Below, piece by piece: positions 1-8,700 of a stretch of 64,000 bases of DNA. Both the position numbers and the translations under genes were made by a program. This DNA comes from Flavobacteriales bacterium. GTDB lineage: Bacteria > Bacteroidota > Bacteroidia > Flavobacteriales > Flavobacteriaceae. Location of the stretch: contig JAMOUV010000002.1 of the NCBI GenBank assembly GCA_027067965.1, positions 1 through 64,000 of the forward strand. The letters are read 5' to 3'. The notes beneath the pieces are model-generated. The model was not told the DNA's origin. It saw only the letters and a list, made by a program, of their open reading frames with translations, and ran no database searches. Each line of letters begins with the position of its first letter. The stretch's first letter is position 1.

Positions 1-322
1 TTTTTTATTGTGAATGGCATTCAAGTGGTCGTCCCTACGACTGTAGGGATCGGCTCCACCGTCCTCCCGGAGATTTCATCTTCGGGATTTTTTTATTGTG
101 AATGGCATTCAAGCGGTCGTCCCTACGACTGTAGGGATCGGCTCCACCGTCCTCCCGGAGATTTCATTTTCGGGATTTTTTTATTATGAATGGCATTCAA
201 GCGGTCGTCCCTACGACTGTAGGGATCGGCTCCACACCATCCCGGAGATTTTATTTTTGGGATTTTTTATTATGAATGGCATTCAAGCGGTCGTCCCTAC
301 GACTGTAGGGATCGGCTCCATT
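1..322. repeat. 88-bp tandem repeat array, truncated by the window edge
   Basis: Nearly four copies of one unit lie head to tail. The anchor TGAATGGCAT starts at 11, 99, 187 and 273, giving periods of 88, 88 and 86 bp. Each unit holds a small inverted repeat (CCCTAC-GACT-GTAGGG). The complete units also hold a second imperfect hairpin (CCCGGAGA...TTCGGGA) followed by a T-run, which resembles an intrinsic terminator. Copies differ by a few substitutions and one short deletion. The array probably continues upstream of the window. I see no protein-coding logic, because the period is not a multiple of three. Function unknown. Confidence 0.9.
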
Positions 323-775
323 GCATGAGGTGTCCTTTCGGTTTGCTTTTATTTAACAATGGTTTTAAAGTTATAATGCTATGGTTATTGGTCATGAACC
401 TTTGAAGAAATGGATATATTATTTCATAAAATAATTTTTCAATATACCCCTAATTTGTAAATATTTCCATTTTTACACTTTTATATAATTTGATTTTTCG
501 CATTTTTTTGAAATAAAAAATATTTTCTTTCCATTGTGTAAAAAATAGAAAATAACTGATGGTCGTCATATATGTGATAAAATTTATATATACTTAATAA
601 TCCCCCTGTATGATAAATGAACTTTGTCATTCTTTTTTGTTTTTTCAAAAAAAAATATTTTTGCTATGTTATTTACTAAGTTTTCTAAAAAGTAACATAT
701 ATGACAAATATCATTGATGATACTTACATTGGATGTTAATTTCATGGTGTAAAAAAATTAAAAAAAGTAAAACCC
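323..775. other. AT-rich intergenic region with a possible promoter
   Basis: This gene-free stretch separates the tandem repeats from the rhodanese lipoprotein gene. It is strongly AT-rich. A Bacteroidota-type promoter candidate is TTTG at 636-639 with TATTTTTG at 656-663, a 16-bp spacer, leaving a leader of about 110 nt before the ATG at 776. An 11-bp inverted repeat, GTCATATATGT at 565-575 and ACATATATGAC at 695-705, brackets this promoter and could be an operator pair. No RNA gene was recognised. Confidence 0.4.
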
Positions 776-1825
776 ATGAGAACAACATTCAAGGTATTCT
801 TAAGTTTAGTAGTACTTAGTTTTGTCATGTTTGCTTGTCGCAATGCGGCTAAAAACGAAAAAAAGCAAACGGTTAATGAAAAAGTCACCGAAACCAAAAA
901 AACGGAAAAGAAAGTCGATGAATTTAAACTGTTGGCCACTTATCTAAAGGAAAACGGTGATTTTATAAACAGTGCGTACTGTCCGGCCATGATAGGAGCC
1001 AAAGAAGTTCATGAAAATTTAAAAAATCCGGATTTTTTGATTATTGACGTGAGAAAACCCGAACATTACGCCGAAGGTCATATTCCCGGTGCCAAGAGTG
1101 TCCCTTATGCCAAAGTAGTGAATTATTTTAATAATGAAATTAATCCCGATGATTATGAAAGCATAGTTTTGGTTTGCTATTCCGGCCAATCGGCAAGTTA
1201 TCTAACAAGTCTTCTTCAGCATTTGGGACATGACAATGTATATGCCATGAAATTCGGAATGAGTTCTTGGAATAAAGAAAATGCGAAAAATTTCTGGTTA
1301 AAAAATATTTCGGATAAATATGTGGATAAACTTGAAAAAAAGGAAAATCCGAAAAATGCCCCCGGACCGTATCCGGTTTTATATACGGGTGAAACTACCC
1401 CCGAAAAAATTTTGAACAAAAGAGTAGAGATGATTACAAAAGATCCGTTTAAATCCATTTTGGTTAGTGCGGATGAAGTGTTTAATAATCCGGAAAAATA
1501 CTACGTAATAAATTATTGGCCTAAGGAAAAATATTTGGCCGGTCATATTCCGGGTGCGGTACAATATACACCCAAAAAAGATATTTCTTTGGATACCTAT
1601 TTAAATACATTGCCGGTGGATAAACCTATTGTAATTTATTGTTATACGGGACAACATGCTTCCCAATTGGCGGCATATTTGAATCTTTTGGGATATGATG
1701 CACGGGTTTTGAAATATGGTGCCAATAGTTTTATGCATAGCATTTTAAAGAAAAACAAATGGCATGCTTTTACACCTAAAAAGATATATAATTTCGAATT
1801 GGAAAAAGAAGCCGTCGCACAATAA
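776..1825 (+). CDS. Lipoprotein with two rhodanese domains
   Basis: This 349-residue protein begins with a lipoprotein signal ending in a lipobox with Cys21, so it should be anchored in the envelope. A Lys/Glu-rich linker follows, then two rhodanese-like domains. The first has the active-site loop CYSGQSAS with Cys134 and the upstream DVRKPEHYAEGHIPGA motif. The second has CYTGQHAS with Cys289 and YLAGHIPGA. Both catalytic cysteines are present, so sulfur transfer or persulfide carriage is plausible, but the substrate is unknown. The porin-like gene starts 30 nt downstream and is probably co-transcribed. The family call is firm; the role is inferred. Confidence 0.9.
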   Translation: MRTTFKVFLSLVVLSFVMFACRNAAKNEKKQTVNEKVTETKKTEKKVDEFKLLATYLKENGDFINSAYCPAMIGAKEVHENLKNPDFLIIDVRKPEHYAEGHIPGAKSVPYAKVVNYFNNEINPDDYESIVLVCYSGQSASYLTSLLQHLGHDNVYAMKFGMSSWNKENAKNFWLKNISDKYVDKLEKKENPKNAPGPYPVLYTGETTPEKILNKRVEMITKDPFKSILVSADEVFNNPEKYYVINYWPKEKYLAGHIPGAVQYTPKKDISLDTYLNTLPVDKPIVIYCYTGQHASQLAAYLNLLGYDARVLKYGANSFMHSILKKNKWHAFTPKKIYNFELEKEAVAQ

Positions 1826-1855
1826 TCCGGCAATAAATTTTTAAAAGAAATTCCC

Positions 1856-3214
1856 ATGAAAAAATATTTAATTTCCCTTATTGGAATCTTTTTATTTTCT
1901 TCGTATCTCACTGCACAATTACAATTGGATGCAGAATTCAGGATTCGCCCTCAATTATTACACGGTTATAAAAAACCCGTGGCCAAAAATACCGATCCCG
2001 CTTTTCATATCGGACAACGCACGCGTCTTAATTTGCGTTATGCAAAAAATCATCTTAAAACTTTAATATCCATTCAAGATGTAAGGGTATGGGGGGATGA
2101 AAATATCGTGAACCCTACCGGCGTAAAAGGAAAAAAAGATCGAACTTTGGATATATATGAAGCATGGGTGCAATTTGATGTAGGTAAAAACTCGACTTTA
2201 AAAATCGGGCGGCAGGAGATGAAATATGATGATCAAAGACATATTTCCTGGCGTAATTGGTGGAATAGGGGACAGACCTATGATGCCCTTACCTATAGTT
2301 ATAAAAATAAAAAAACGGGCTGGCAGTTTGATGTCAGTGCGTCATTTAATAGTAAAAAGGAAGATTTGACTGGAAATGATTATAGTGACGGAACCGGTTA
2401 TTTCGGCAAAGTAAATCCGATATTGACCCATGATTTCGTGTATTTAAGGAAAAATTTCAATCCTAAATCCTATGTGTCTTTGACGATAATTGGGGCCGGA
2501 TACCAAAAGGAAGGAACAAAAAATACCATCTATCTCACTATGACCGAAGGGGTACACGTGAATTATAATATGACCAAAAAAGCAACCGATGGTCTATTTG
2601 CCAAAGCGAATGCATTTGTTCAAAATGGTAGCAACATACAGGGTAAGCAAGTTAATGCACATATGTTTACATTATTGGCGGGATATCGAACTATGAAGAA
2701 GAAACTGGAATTTAATATCGGTTTTGAATACTTATCCGGAAATGATGCCTATAATTCCTCGGCCGATTATAAAAAAGTGGATCATACCTATAATTTATTA
2801 TACGGAGGCAGACATCCCTATTACGAAGGATATATGGATTGGTTTGTGGTCCCCAAATCAAGTTTATTCGGTGGATTGCGTACCGTTTCAGTGGGGATGA
2901 TGTACAAATTAAGCAAATCGGCTAAGTTGAAACTGGCTTATAATAATGTAGCATTAGCAAATAATGTAATAAAAAAGGATAACCACGGCCAAGTGGTATT
3001 GAAGGTGGATAAAGGTTCGAACCTGGCCCAAACTTTCGATATTTTATACATCAATAAATTTAATAAAATAGTCATGCTACATGCCGGTTTTTCTTATGGA
3101 ATTCCTTCGACGGATTTTAATAAAATGAAAGGAATTTCGAATCCCGGAAGTAATTATTTCGGCTTTATGATGCTCACGGTAAAACCGGTTTTGTATAAAT
3201 CCGTTTTGAAATAA
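1856..3214 (+). CDS. Alginate-export-like outer-membrane beta-barrel protein
   Basis: This 452-residue protein has an N-terminal signal peptide (MKKYLISLIGIFLF...TAQ). The rest is rich in alternating aromatic and polar residues, as expected for an outer-membrane barrel. The early part (EFRIRPQLLHGYKKP, TRLNLRYAKN, IGRQEMKYDDQRH) resembles the alginate-export/porin family of Bacteroidota. It probably forms a channel for a small solute; I cannot name the substrate. It follows the double-rhodanese lipoprotein by 30 nt, and a terminator follows its stop, so the two genes look like a two-gene unit. Confidence 0.75.
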   Translation: MKKYLISLIGIFLFSSYLTAQLQLDAEFRIRPQLLHGYKKPVAKNTDPAFHIGQRTRLNLRYAKNHLKTLISIQDVRVWGDENIVNPTGVKGKKDRTLDIYEAWVQFDVGKNSTLKIGRQEMKYDDQRHISWRNWWNRGQTYDALTYSYKNKKTGWQFDVSASFNSKKEDLTGNDYSDGTGYFGKVNPILTHDFVYLRKNFNPKSYVSLTIIGAGYQKEGTKNTIYLTMTEGVHVNYNMTKKATDGLFAKANAFVQNGSNIQGKQVNAHMFTLLAGYRTMKKKLEFNIGFEYLSGNDAYNSSADYKKVDHTYNLLYGGRHPYYEGYMDWFVVPKSSLFGGLRTVSVGMMYKLSKSAKLKLAYNNVALANNVIKKDNHGQVVLKVDKGSNLAQTFDILYINKFNKIVMLHAGFSYGIPSTDFNKMKGISNPGSNYFGFMMLTVKPVLYKSVLK

Positions 3215-3241
3215 AAATCCGGGGAAATCAATTTGTTTTAC

Positions 3242-3272
3242 AGGACTGTCCGATTTTTCGGGCGGTCCTTTT
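3242..3272 (+). terminator. Rho-independent terminator after the porin gene
   Basis: An 11-bp stem (AGGACTGTCCG with CGGGCGGTCCT, closed by two G-U pairs) around a short loop is followed by TTTT. It lies 28 nt after the porin stop codon and closes the rhodanese-porin unit. Confidence 0.8.
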
Positions 3273-3327
3273 ATTATATTTGTGAATAGATGATGTATTT
3301 TGTAATATTGCATTAACATTATTGTAT

Positions 3328-3969
3328 ATGAAAAGACTGATTCTGTTCATGTTGACTGCCCTAATGATGTGGTCATTTCAACAATCCGGAATTTCCGAAA
3401 CAAAAACAAAAATTATTTCGGGAAAAATTTATTGGAAATGCGATAAGCATTTCGGATACATTCCACTGGACTCCGTTATAATTAAATCCAATGAATACGA
3501 TATAAGCGAAGCTTTTTTTTATATTAATATCCGTCAATTAACGGTTTCCGATTTGGACAGCGCCCAATTTTCAACGGCCAAAATGATTCTGGAAAATACA
3601 TTGAAAAATGAATTTTTCGAAGTAGATTCTTTTCCACTTGCCTATTTTCATCTCCAGGAAATACACCCTTCGCAAAATAATAAATACCCTTATCGATTAA
3701 AAGGAGACATGCATATGCACGGGCAAACGGTGTGTATAGAGTTTCCCGCTATTTTGAGCAATGAGTCCGGAATCCTGAGAATAGAAAGCGATGTATTTAA
3801 AATAGATCGAACCGATTGGGGGATATACCGCTTGTCACCCAAACGCCCTTATCCCGATGATGAACATGGATGGACCGTTCCCGATACGGTTGAAATACAT
3901 ATGGAAATTGAATTAAAAATACCCGATCAATCTTCTTCCACGCTTAATTCGAATTCATCGCCGATTTGA
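3328..3969 (+). CDS. YceI-family protein
   Basis: This 213-residue protein has a signal peptide (MKRLILFMLTALMMW) and a YceI-like lipocalin-type domain. Visible hallmarks are KNEFFEVDSFPLAYF, the internal RLKGDMHMHG strand and FKIDRTDWGI near the end. YceI proteins bind isoprenoid-like or other amphipathic molecules in the periplasm; the ligand here is unknown. I chose the ATG at 3328 over an in-frame TTG six bases upstream because MKRLILF is a normal signal-peptide start. The 3' end overlaps the convergent UPF0173 gene by 43 nt. Confidence 0.85.
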   Translation: MKRLILFMLTALMMWSFQQSGISETKTKIISGKIYWKCDKHFGYIPLDSVIIKSNEYDISEAFFYINIRQLTVSDLDSAQFSTAKMILENTLKNEFFEVDSFPLAYFHLQEIHPSQNNKYPYRLKGDMHMHGQTVCIEFPAILSNESGILRIESDVFKIDRTDWGIYRLSPKRPYPDDEHGWTVPDTVEIHMEIELKIPDQSSSTLNSNSSPI

Positions 3970-4625
3970 GGTAAAATTAATTCCAATCCGGCTTTGTCAA
4001 ATGCTTTGGTAACTTTTTCGTGGTCTATTTTAATTAAGTCGAAAGTATCGAAATGATAGCCCATGATCAAGCCGACCTCTAAGTAATCGGCTGCTATAAT
4101 GGCACTTCGATAACCCATGGTAAAATTGTCCCCTATCGGTAACACGGCCAGGTCCAATTCGGTCATTTCCGGAATAATTTCCATATCCATGGTTAGGGCC
4201 GTATCACCGGCCACATAGATATTTCCTTCATTGGTTTCCAATACAAATCCGCCGGGTTGGCCGCCATAACTTCCGTCGGGAAAAGAACTGGTGTGAATAG
4301 CATTTACATATGTAAGCGTTCCGAAATCGAAATTCCAACTTCCGCCGTGATTCATCGGATGAAATTGAAATCCTTTTTTACCGTAATAACTCGCTATTTC
4401 AAAATTCGAAACAATAACCACCCCGGGATTGTTTTGTGCAATGCGTTCCACATCCAAAATATGGTCTTGATGCGCATGGGTAATGAGAATGTAGTCCGCT
4501 TTAATTTCATCTACATCGATTTTTCCGGCAGCCAGCGGGTTGCCCGTAATAAAAGGGTCGATTACAATGTTTTTTCCGGCTACTTCAATTAAAAGGGAAG
4601 CATGTCCTAAATATTTTATTTTCAT
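3927..4625 (-). CDS. UPF0173-type metallo-beta-lactamase-fold hydrolase
   Basis: This 232-residue cytoplasmic protein starts MKIKYLGHASLLIE and carries the metal-binding motif THAHQDHILD, then AGDTALTMDME, matching the UPF0173 subgroup of metallo-beta-lactamase-fold hydrolases. Such proteins bind two metal ions; the substrate of this subgroup is not established. Its final 14 codons overlap the 3' end of the YceI gene on the other strand, so both C-termini are encoded by the same DNA. Confidence 0.9.
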   Translation of the reverse strand: MKIKYLGHASLLIEVAGKNIVIDPFITGNPLAAGKIDVDEIKADYILITHAHQDHILDVERIAQNNPGVVIVSNFEIASYYGKKGFQFHPMNHGGSWNFDFGTLTYVNAIHTSSFPDGSYGGQPGGFVLETNEGNIYVAGDTALTMDMEIIPEMTELDLAVLPIGDNFTMGYRSAIIAADYLEVGLIMGYHFDTFDLIKIDHEKVTKAFDKAGLELILPQIGDEFELSVEED

Positions 4626-4729
4626 AGTATGATTTTTTTATTTTAAAGTTAAGAAAAAAAATCATTTTTCTAACTGTTTGGTATCACATATGACGATTAT
4701 GCTTATTTTTGAAAAAAATTATTAAAATC

Positions 4730-5050
4730 ATGTTTGGAGATTTATTTAATATCAAAGAGAAGATTGAGAAAGCCAAGCAAGAAGTTTTGGAAACCAAATC
4801 CCGGTTGGATAAAGTTTTTATCGATAAAGAATCGCCTTGCGGTGCCATATCGGTTCGCGTCACAGCCAATAAACAAATTCAAGAAATAGAAATAAAAAAT
4901 GCTTTCGACAATAATGATGAATTGGCTTCCATATTGAAGCAAACACTTAATGAAGCCCTGAAAGAAGCCGGTGAAATTCAGGAAATCGAACTGAAAAATG
5001 CGTTTACCAAGCATATGCCTTCCATTCCCGGCTTAGATAATTTATTCTGA
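4730..5050 (+). CDS. YbaB/EbfC nucleoid-associated protein
   Basis: This 106-residue protein belongs to the YbaB/EbfC family of small DNA-binding nucleoid proteins. The N-terminal half is a charged helix (KEKIEKAKQEVLETKSRL), followed by the family strands ISVRVTANKQIQEIEIKN and a helical end. I chose the ATG at 4730 (MFGDLFNIKEK), since the open frame extends to a TTG 21 bases upstream that only adds a lysine- and isoleucine-rich tail. A TATTTTTG box at 4704-4711 may be its -7 element. The role is inferred from the family. Confidence 0.85.
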   Translation: MFGDLFNIKEKIEKAKQEVLETKSRLDKVFIDKESPCGAISVRVTANKQIQEIEIKNAFDNNDELASILKQTLNEALKEAGEIQEIELKNAFTKHMPSIPGLDNLF

Positions 5051-5092
5051 TAAATTTTTTTTAAATTTACTCACATCACATTATGTTTGCCC

Positions 5093-5680
5093 ATGTATGA
5101 TTATTTAAGAGGTAAAATTGCGGAAATTACACCTGCCTATGTGGTAATCGACATAAACGGAATAGGATATTTTGTAAGAGTTTCCATGCATACTTATGAA
5201 AAAATCCAATCATTGGAAGACACCTTGCTTTATGTGGAATTTATCGTAAGAGAAGACGGCCATTTTTTATACGGATTCAGTGATAAAGAAGAACGTGAAC
5301 TCTTCCGTCAATTAATTTCGGTAAGCGGAATCGGAAGCAGTTCAGCCATGCTTGTTTTATCGGCAATGAGTCCGTCTCAATTTGCTGAGGCCATAGTTAA
5401 TGAAGACGTGGCCATGTTGAAATCCATAAAAGGAATCGGTCCTAAAACAGCCAAGCGTATGATTGTGGAATTGAAGGACAAAATACTCAAGAATTATCAA
5501 ACCGAATCGGTATCCGGTATATCTGGCCGGGAGAATCAAATTTTTAATGAAGCGTCCGTAGCTTTGGAAGTTTTGGGATATCCCCGCAAAATGACTTCCA
5601 AAGTAATCCGGCAATTAATCAAAGAAAATCCCTCTATTAATGTGGAACAAATAATAAAATTCGCTTTGAAACGTTTGTAA
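5093..5680 (+). CDS. ruvA: Holliday junction branch migration protein RuvA
   Basis: RuvA binds Holliday junctions and loads the RuvB motor during recombination. This 195-residue protein has the full domain order: N-terminal OB fold (MYDYLRGKIAEI...YVEFIVREDGHFLYGF), two helix-hairpin-helix motifs (SVSGIGSSSAMLVL and SIKGIGPKTAKRMIVELK) and a C-terminal three-helix domain (EVLGYPRKMTSKVIRQL). The ATG at 5093 gives the family-standard start. It lies 23 nt before sprA, a neighbourhood also found in other Bacteroidota genomes. Confidence 0.97.
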   Translation: MYDYLRGKIAEITPAYVVIDINGIGYFVRVSMHTYEKIQSLEDTLLYVEFIVREDGHFLYGFSDKEERELFRQLISVSGIGSSSAMLVLSAMSPSQFAEAIVNEDVAMLKSIKGIGPKTAKRMIVELKDKILKNYQTESVSGISGRENQIFNEASVALEVLGYPRKMTSKVIRQLIKENPSINVEQIIKFALKRL

Positions 5681-5703
5681 AAAGTCCGATAGTACGAGGA
5701 TTT

Positions 5704-8700
5704 ATGAGAAAAATTGCTTTAGCAATATCGCTTATTTATTTCTTTACAGCCCATGCTCAGCAGGATACAACGGCTGTGCATACGGACACTTTACAGCAAC
5801 AAGTTAAACTGGCGGTAAGTTTTCCGGACCCCCCTTCGGTTCGGGAAGTTTATGAATATGACCCCGAAAGAAATGTTTATATAAAGAAAAAAACCATAGT
5901 AGGGTATGATTTGGGATTTCCGATGGTTCTAACACCCAAAGAATTTTTCGAACGTTTGTTGCGCGAGCAAATCAATAAAAATTTCAAGGAAACCAACGAT
6001 GCCATTGCCGGAAAAAACAAAGATAAGCAGAAGGATTTATTGCCTCAATTTTATGTGAATAGTAAATTTTTCGAAACCGTTTTCGGAGGGAATGAAATTA
6101 AATTCGAACCAAGGGGAAATTTCGAAATAGACTTGGGAGTTCGTTATTCCAAGCGGAATAATCCGATGATTCCCGTAAGGAACCGTACGCAATTTGCTCC
6201 CGACTTTAATCAACGCATCAGTATGGGGCTTACCGGTCATATAGGTAAACGCTTGAATTTAAATTTGAATTATGATACCCAATCCATGTTTCAATTTAAT
6301 AATCAAGTGAAATTGGATTTTAATTTCGATGAAGATGCGATTTTGCAATCCCTGGAAGTCGGTAATGTGAGTATGCAAACCAATAATTCATTGGTCAGTG
6401 GCGTGCAAAGTTTAATGGGCTTGAAAACAGTAATGAAATTCGGTCATACTCAATTGACTTTAGTAGGAGCGGAACAAAAATCCAATATGCAAGTTATCAG
6501 TGCCAGAGGAGGCGAAGTATTGGAAGATTTTGAAATACCCGCATTGAATTATGATGAAAACCGGCATTTTTTCTTGGCACAATATTTTCGTGAACATTAT
6601 AACGAAGCCCTTGAAAATTATCCTTACATCAATTCGCCTATCCTAATCACACGAGTGGAAGTATGGATTACCAATCGCAATTCCAATCCCCGCGATGTCC
6701 GAAATATTGTAGCCATACAAGATTTGGGTGAAAGCGAAATCACGGGTTTGGATTCACCGCCCCCCGGTTTTATTGTCCAACCCGGCGCATACCCGGATAA
6801 TAATGTAAATCTATTCAATCCCGAAGCCATCGGAACGGGAGGGTCCGTATTAAATGCCAATATTCGAAATATTCCCACCGTGTCGGCCGGATTTAACGGT
6901 ATATCAGCTGTAAACGGAAAAGATTATGTGGCTTTGGAAAATGCCGTCAAATTGGATAGTACCCAATATAAACTCTTTCCCAAATTGGGATATATTAGTT
7001 TGAAAAGGAAACTTAATCCGGATGAAGTGCTGGCGGTGGCTTTTGAATATTCCGTAGGAGAGAAAGTTTATAAAGTGGGAGAATTTACAGCCGACGGGAT
7101 TGTCTATCCGCAGGCCATGGTTGTTAAATTGCTGAAAAGTAATATTGTCGATACCCGTGAACCCGCATGGAAGTTGATGATGAAAAACATCTATTCGCTT
7201 AATACATACAGTATTTCACCCGAAGATTTTATGTTACACATTCTATATGCCGATCCGACGCCGCTAAACTATATAAATCCGGTAGGGGGCACTCCTTTAC
7301 CGCCGGAGGTAAAAGAAAAGATTTTGCTTCATGTCTTTCATATGGATGAGTTGAATGCTTCCAAAGATCCGCAACCCGGCGGAGATGGCTTTTTTGATTT
7401 TATTCCCGAAATTACGGTCGATCAGGAAAATGCATTGATAAAGTTCACCAGCACCGAACCCTTCGGACAATTTTTATTCGAAAAATTACGTCTTTCACCG
7501 TCGGAAGATTATAACGATCCTGCTACTTGGAATAATAATCAACTTAAATATGTTTATAACGAATTATATGAAAAATCGCAATCATTAGCCCAACAATTTC
7601 CCGAGAAAAATAAATTTCAATTGCGAGGAAAATATAAATCCTCTATGGGTGGCGGCATTCATATCGGCGGATTTAACATTCCGCGTGGTTCGGTTCACGT
7701 TACCGCCGGAGGACGTGAATTAGTCGAAGGAGTAGATTATGTGGTTAATTATCAGGCGGGTAGAGTGGAAATTATCAATCCGGCATTAAAGGCGTCCAAC
7801 ATACCTATTCAAGTACGAGTCGAACAAAACGACTTGTTTCAACAAACCACCAAGATGTTTACCGGAGTGGATATCCAACATCAATTTAATGAGAATTTTT
7901 TGATTGGTGCTACTTATTTAAAATTAAAAGAAAAACCCATCACTTGGAAATCCGATTACGGCTACGAACCTTTAAATAATGCATTATTCGGGTTTAACGG
8001 CAATTATAGCGGAAAATTAAATTTCCTTACCAAATGGATTAATTATTTACCGAATGTGAAAACCGATGCCGAAAGCCGCATTTCTTTAAAATCCGAATTT
8101 GCTTACCTCAAACCGGGTTTGGCGGAAGTGTCCAATATCGAAGGAGAAACGGCCACCCTCATAGAAGATTTCGAATCGGCACAGTCTAATGTGGATTTGA
8201 TGTTACCGTATGTTTGGAAATTATCGCCCACGCCATTGAGATTTCCCGAAAGTATTTTGTCCGATAATTTGGATTACGGAAAAAACAGAGCCCGTTTGGC
8301 TTGGTACACCATTGATAATATATTCTATGAAAATCCTCCTCCGGGAATTGATAATCAAGAAATTAGCAAAGACGAGAACCGGCTGGTAAGAATCAATGAA
8401 ATATTCGATCGCGACGTGCAAATGGGAACCTACAATTTTATAAACACCTTGAATTTGGCTTACTTTCCCGATGAAAGAGGACCATATAATTTTGATCTGA
8501 ATATTGACCAAACGACAGGAAAACTTTTAAATCCCGAACAAAGATGGGCGGGTATTTTTAGACCTTTGACAATCACGGATTTCGAACAATCCAATGTGCA
8601 GTATATTTCGTTTTGGATCATGGATCCATATTATAATAATCCCGGTTTAACTTCAAGCGGAACCATATACCTAAATTTGGGATACATCAAGGAAGATATC

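Noticed and set aside
98-328. Open frame through the first tandem repeats
   Set aside because: It begins with GTG inside a repeat, changes reading phase between copies and has no family match; the repeat period is not a multiple of three.
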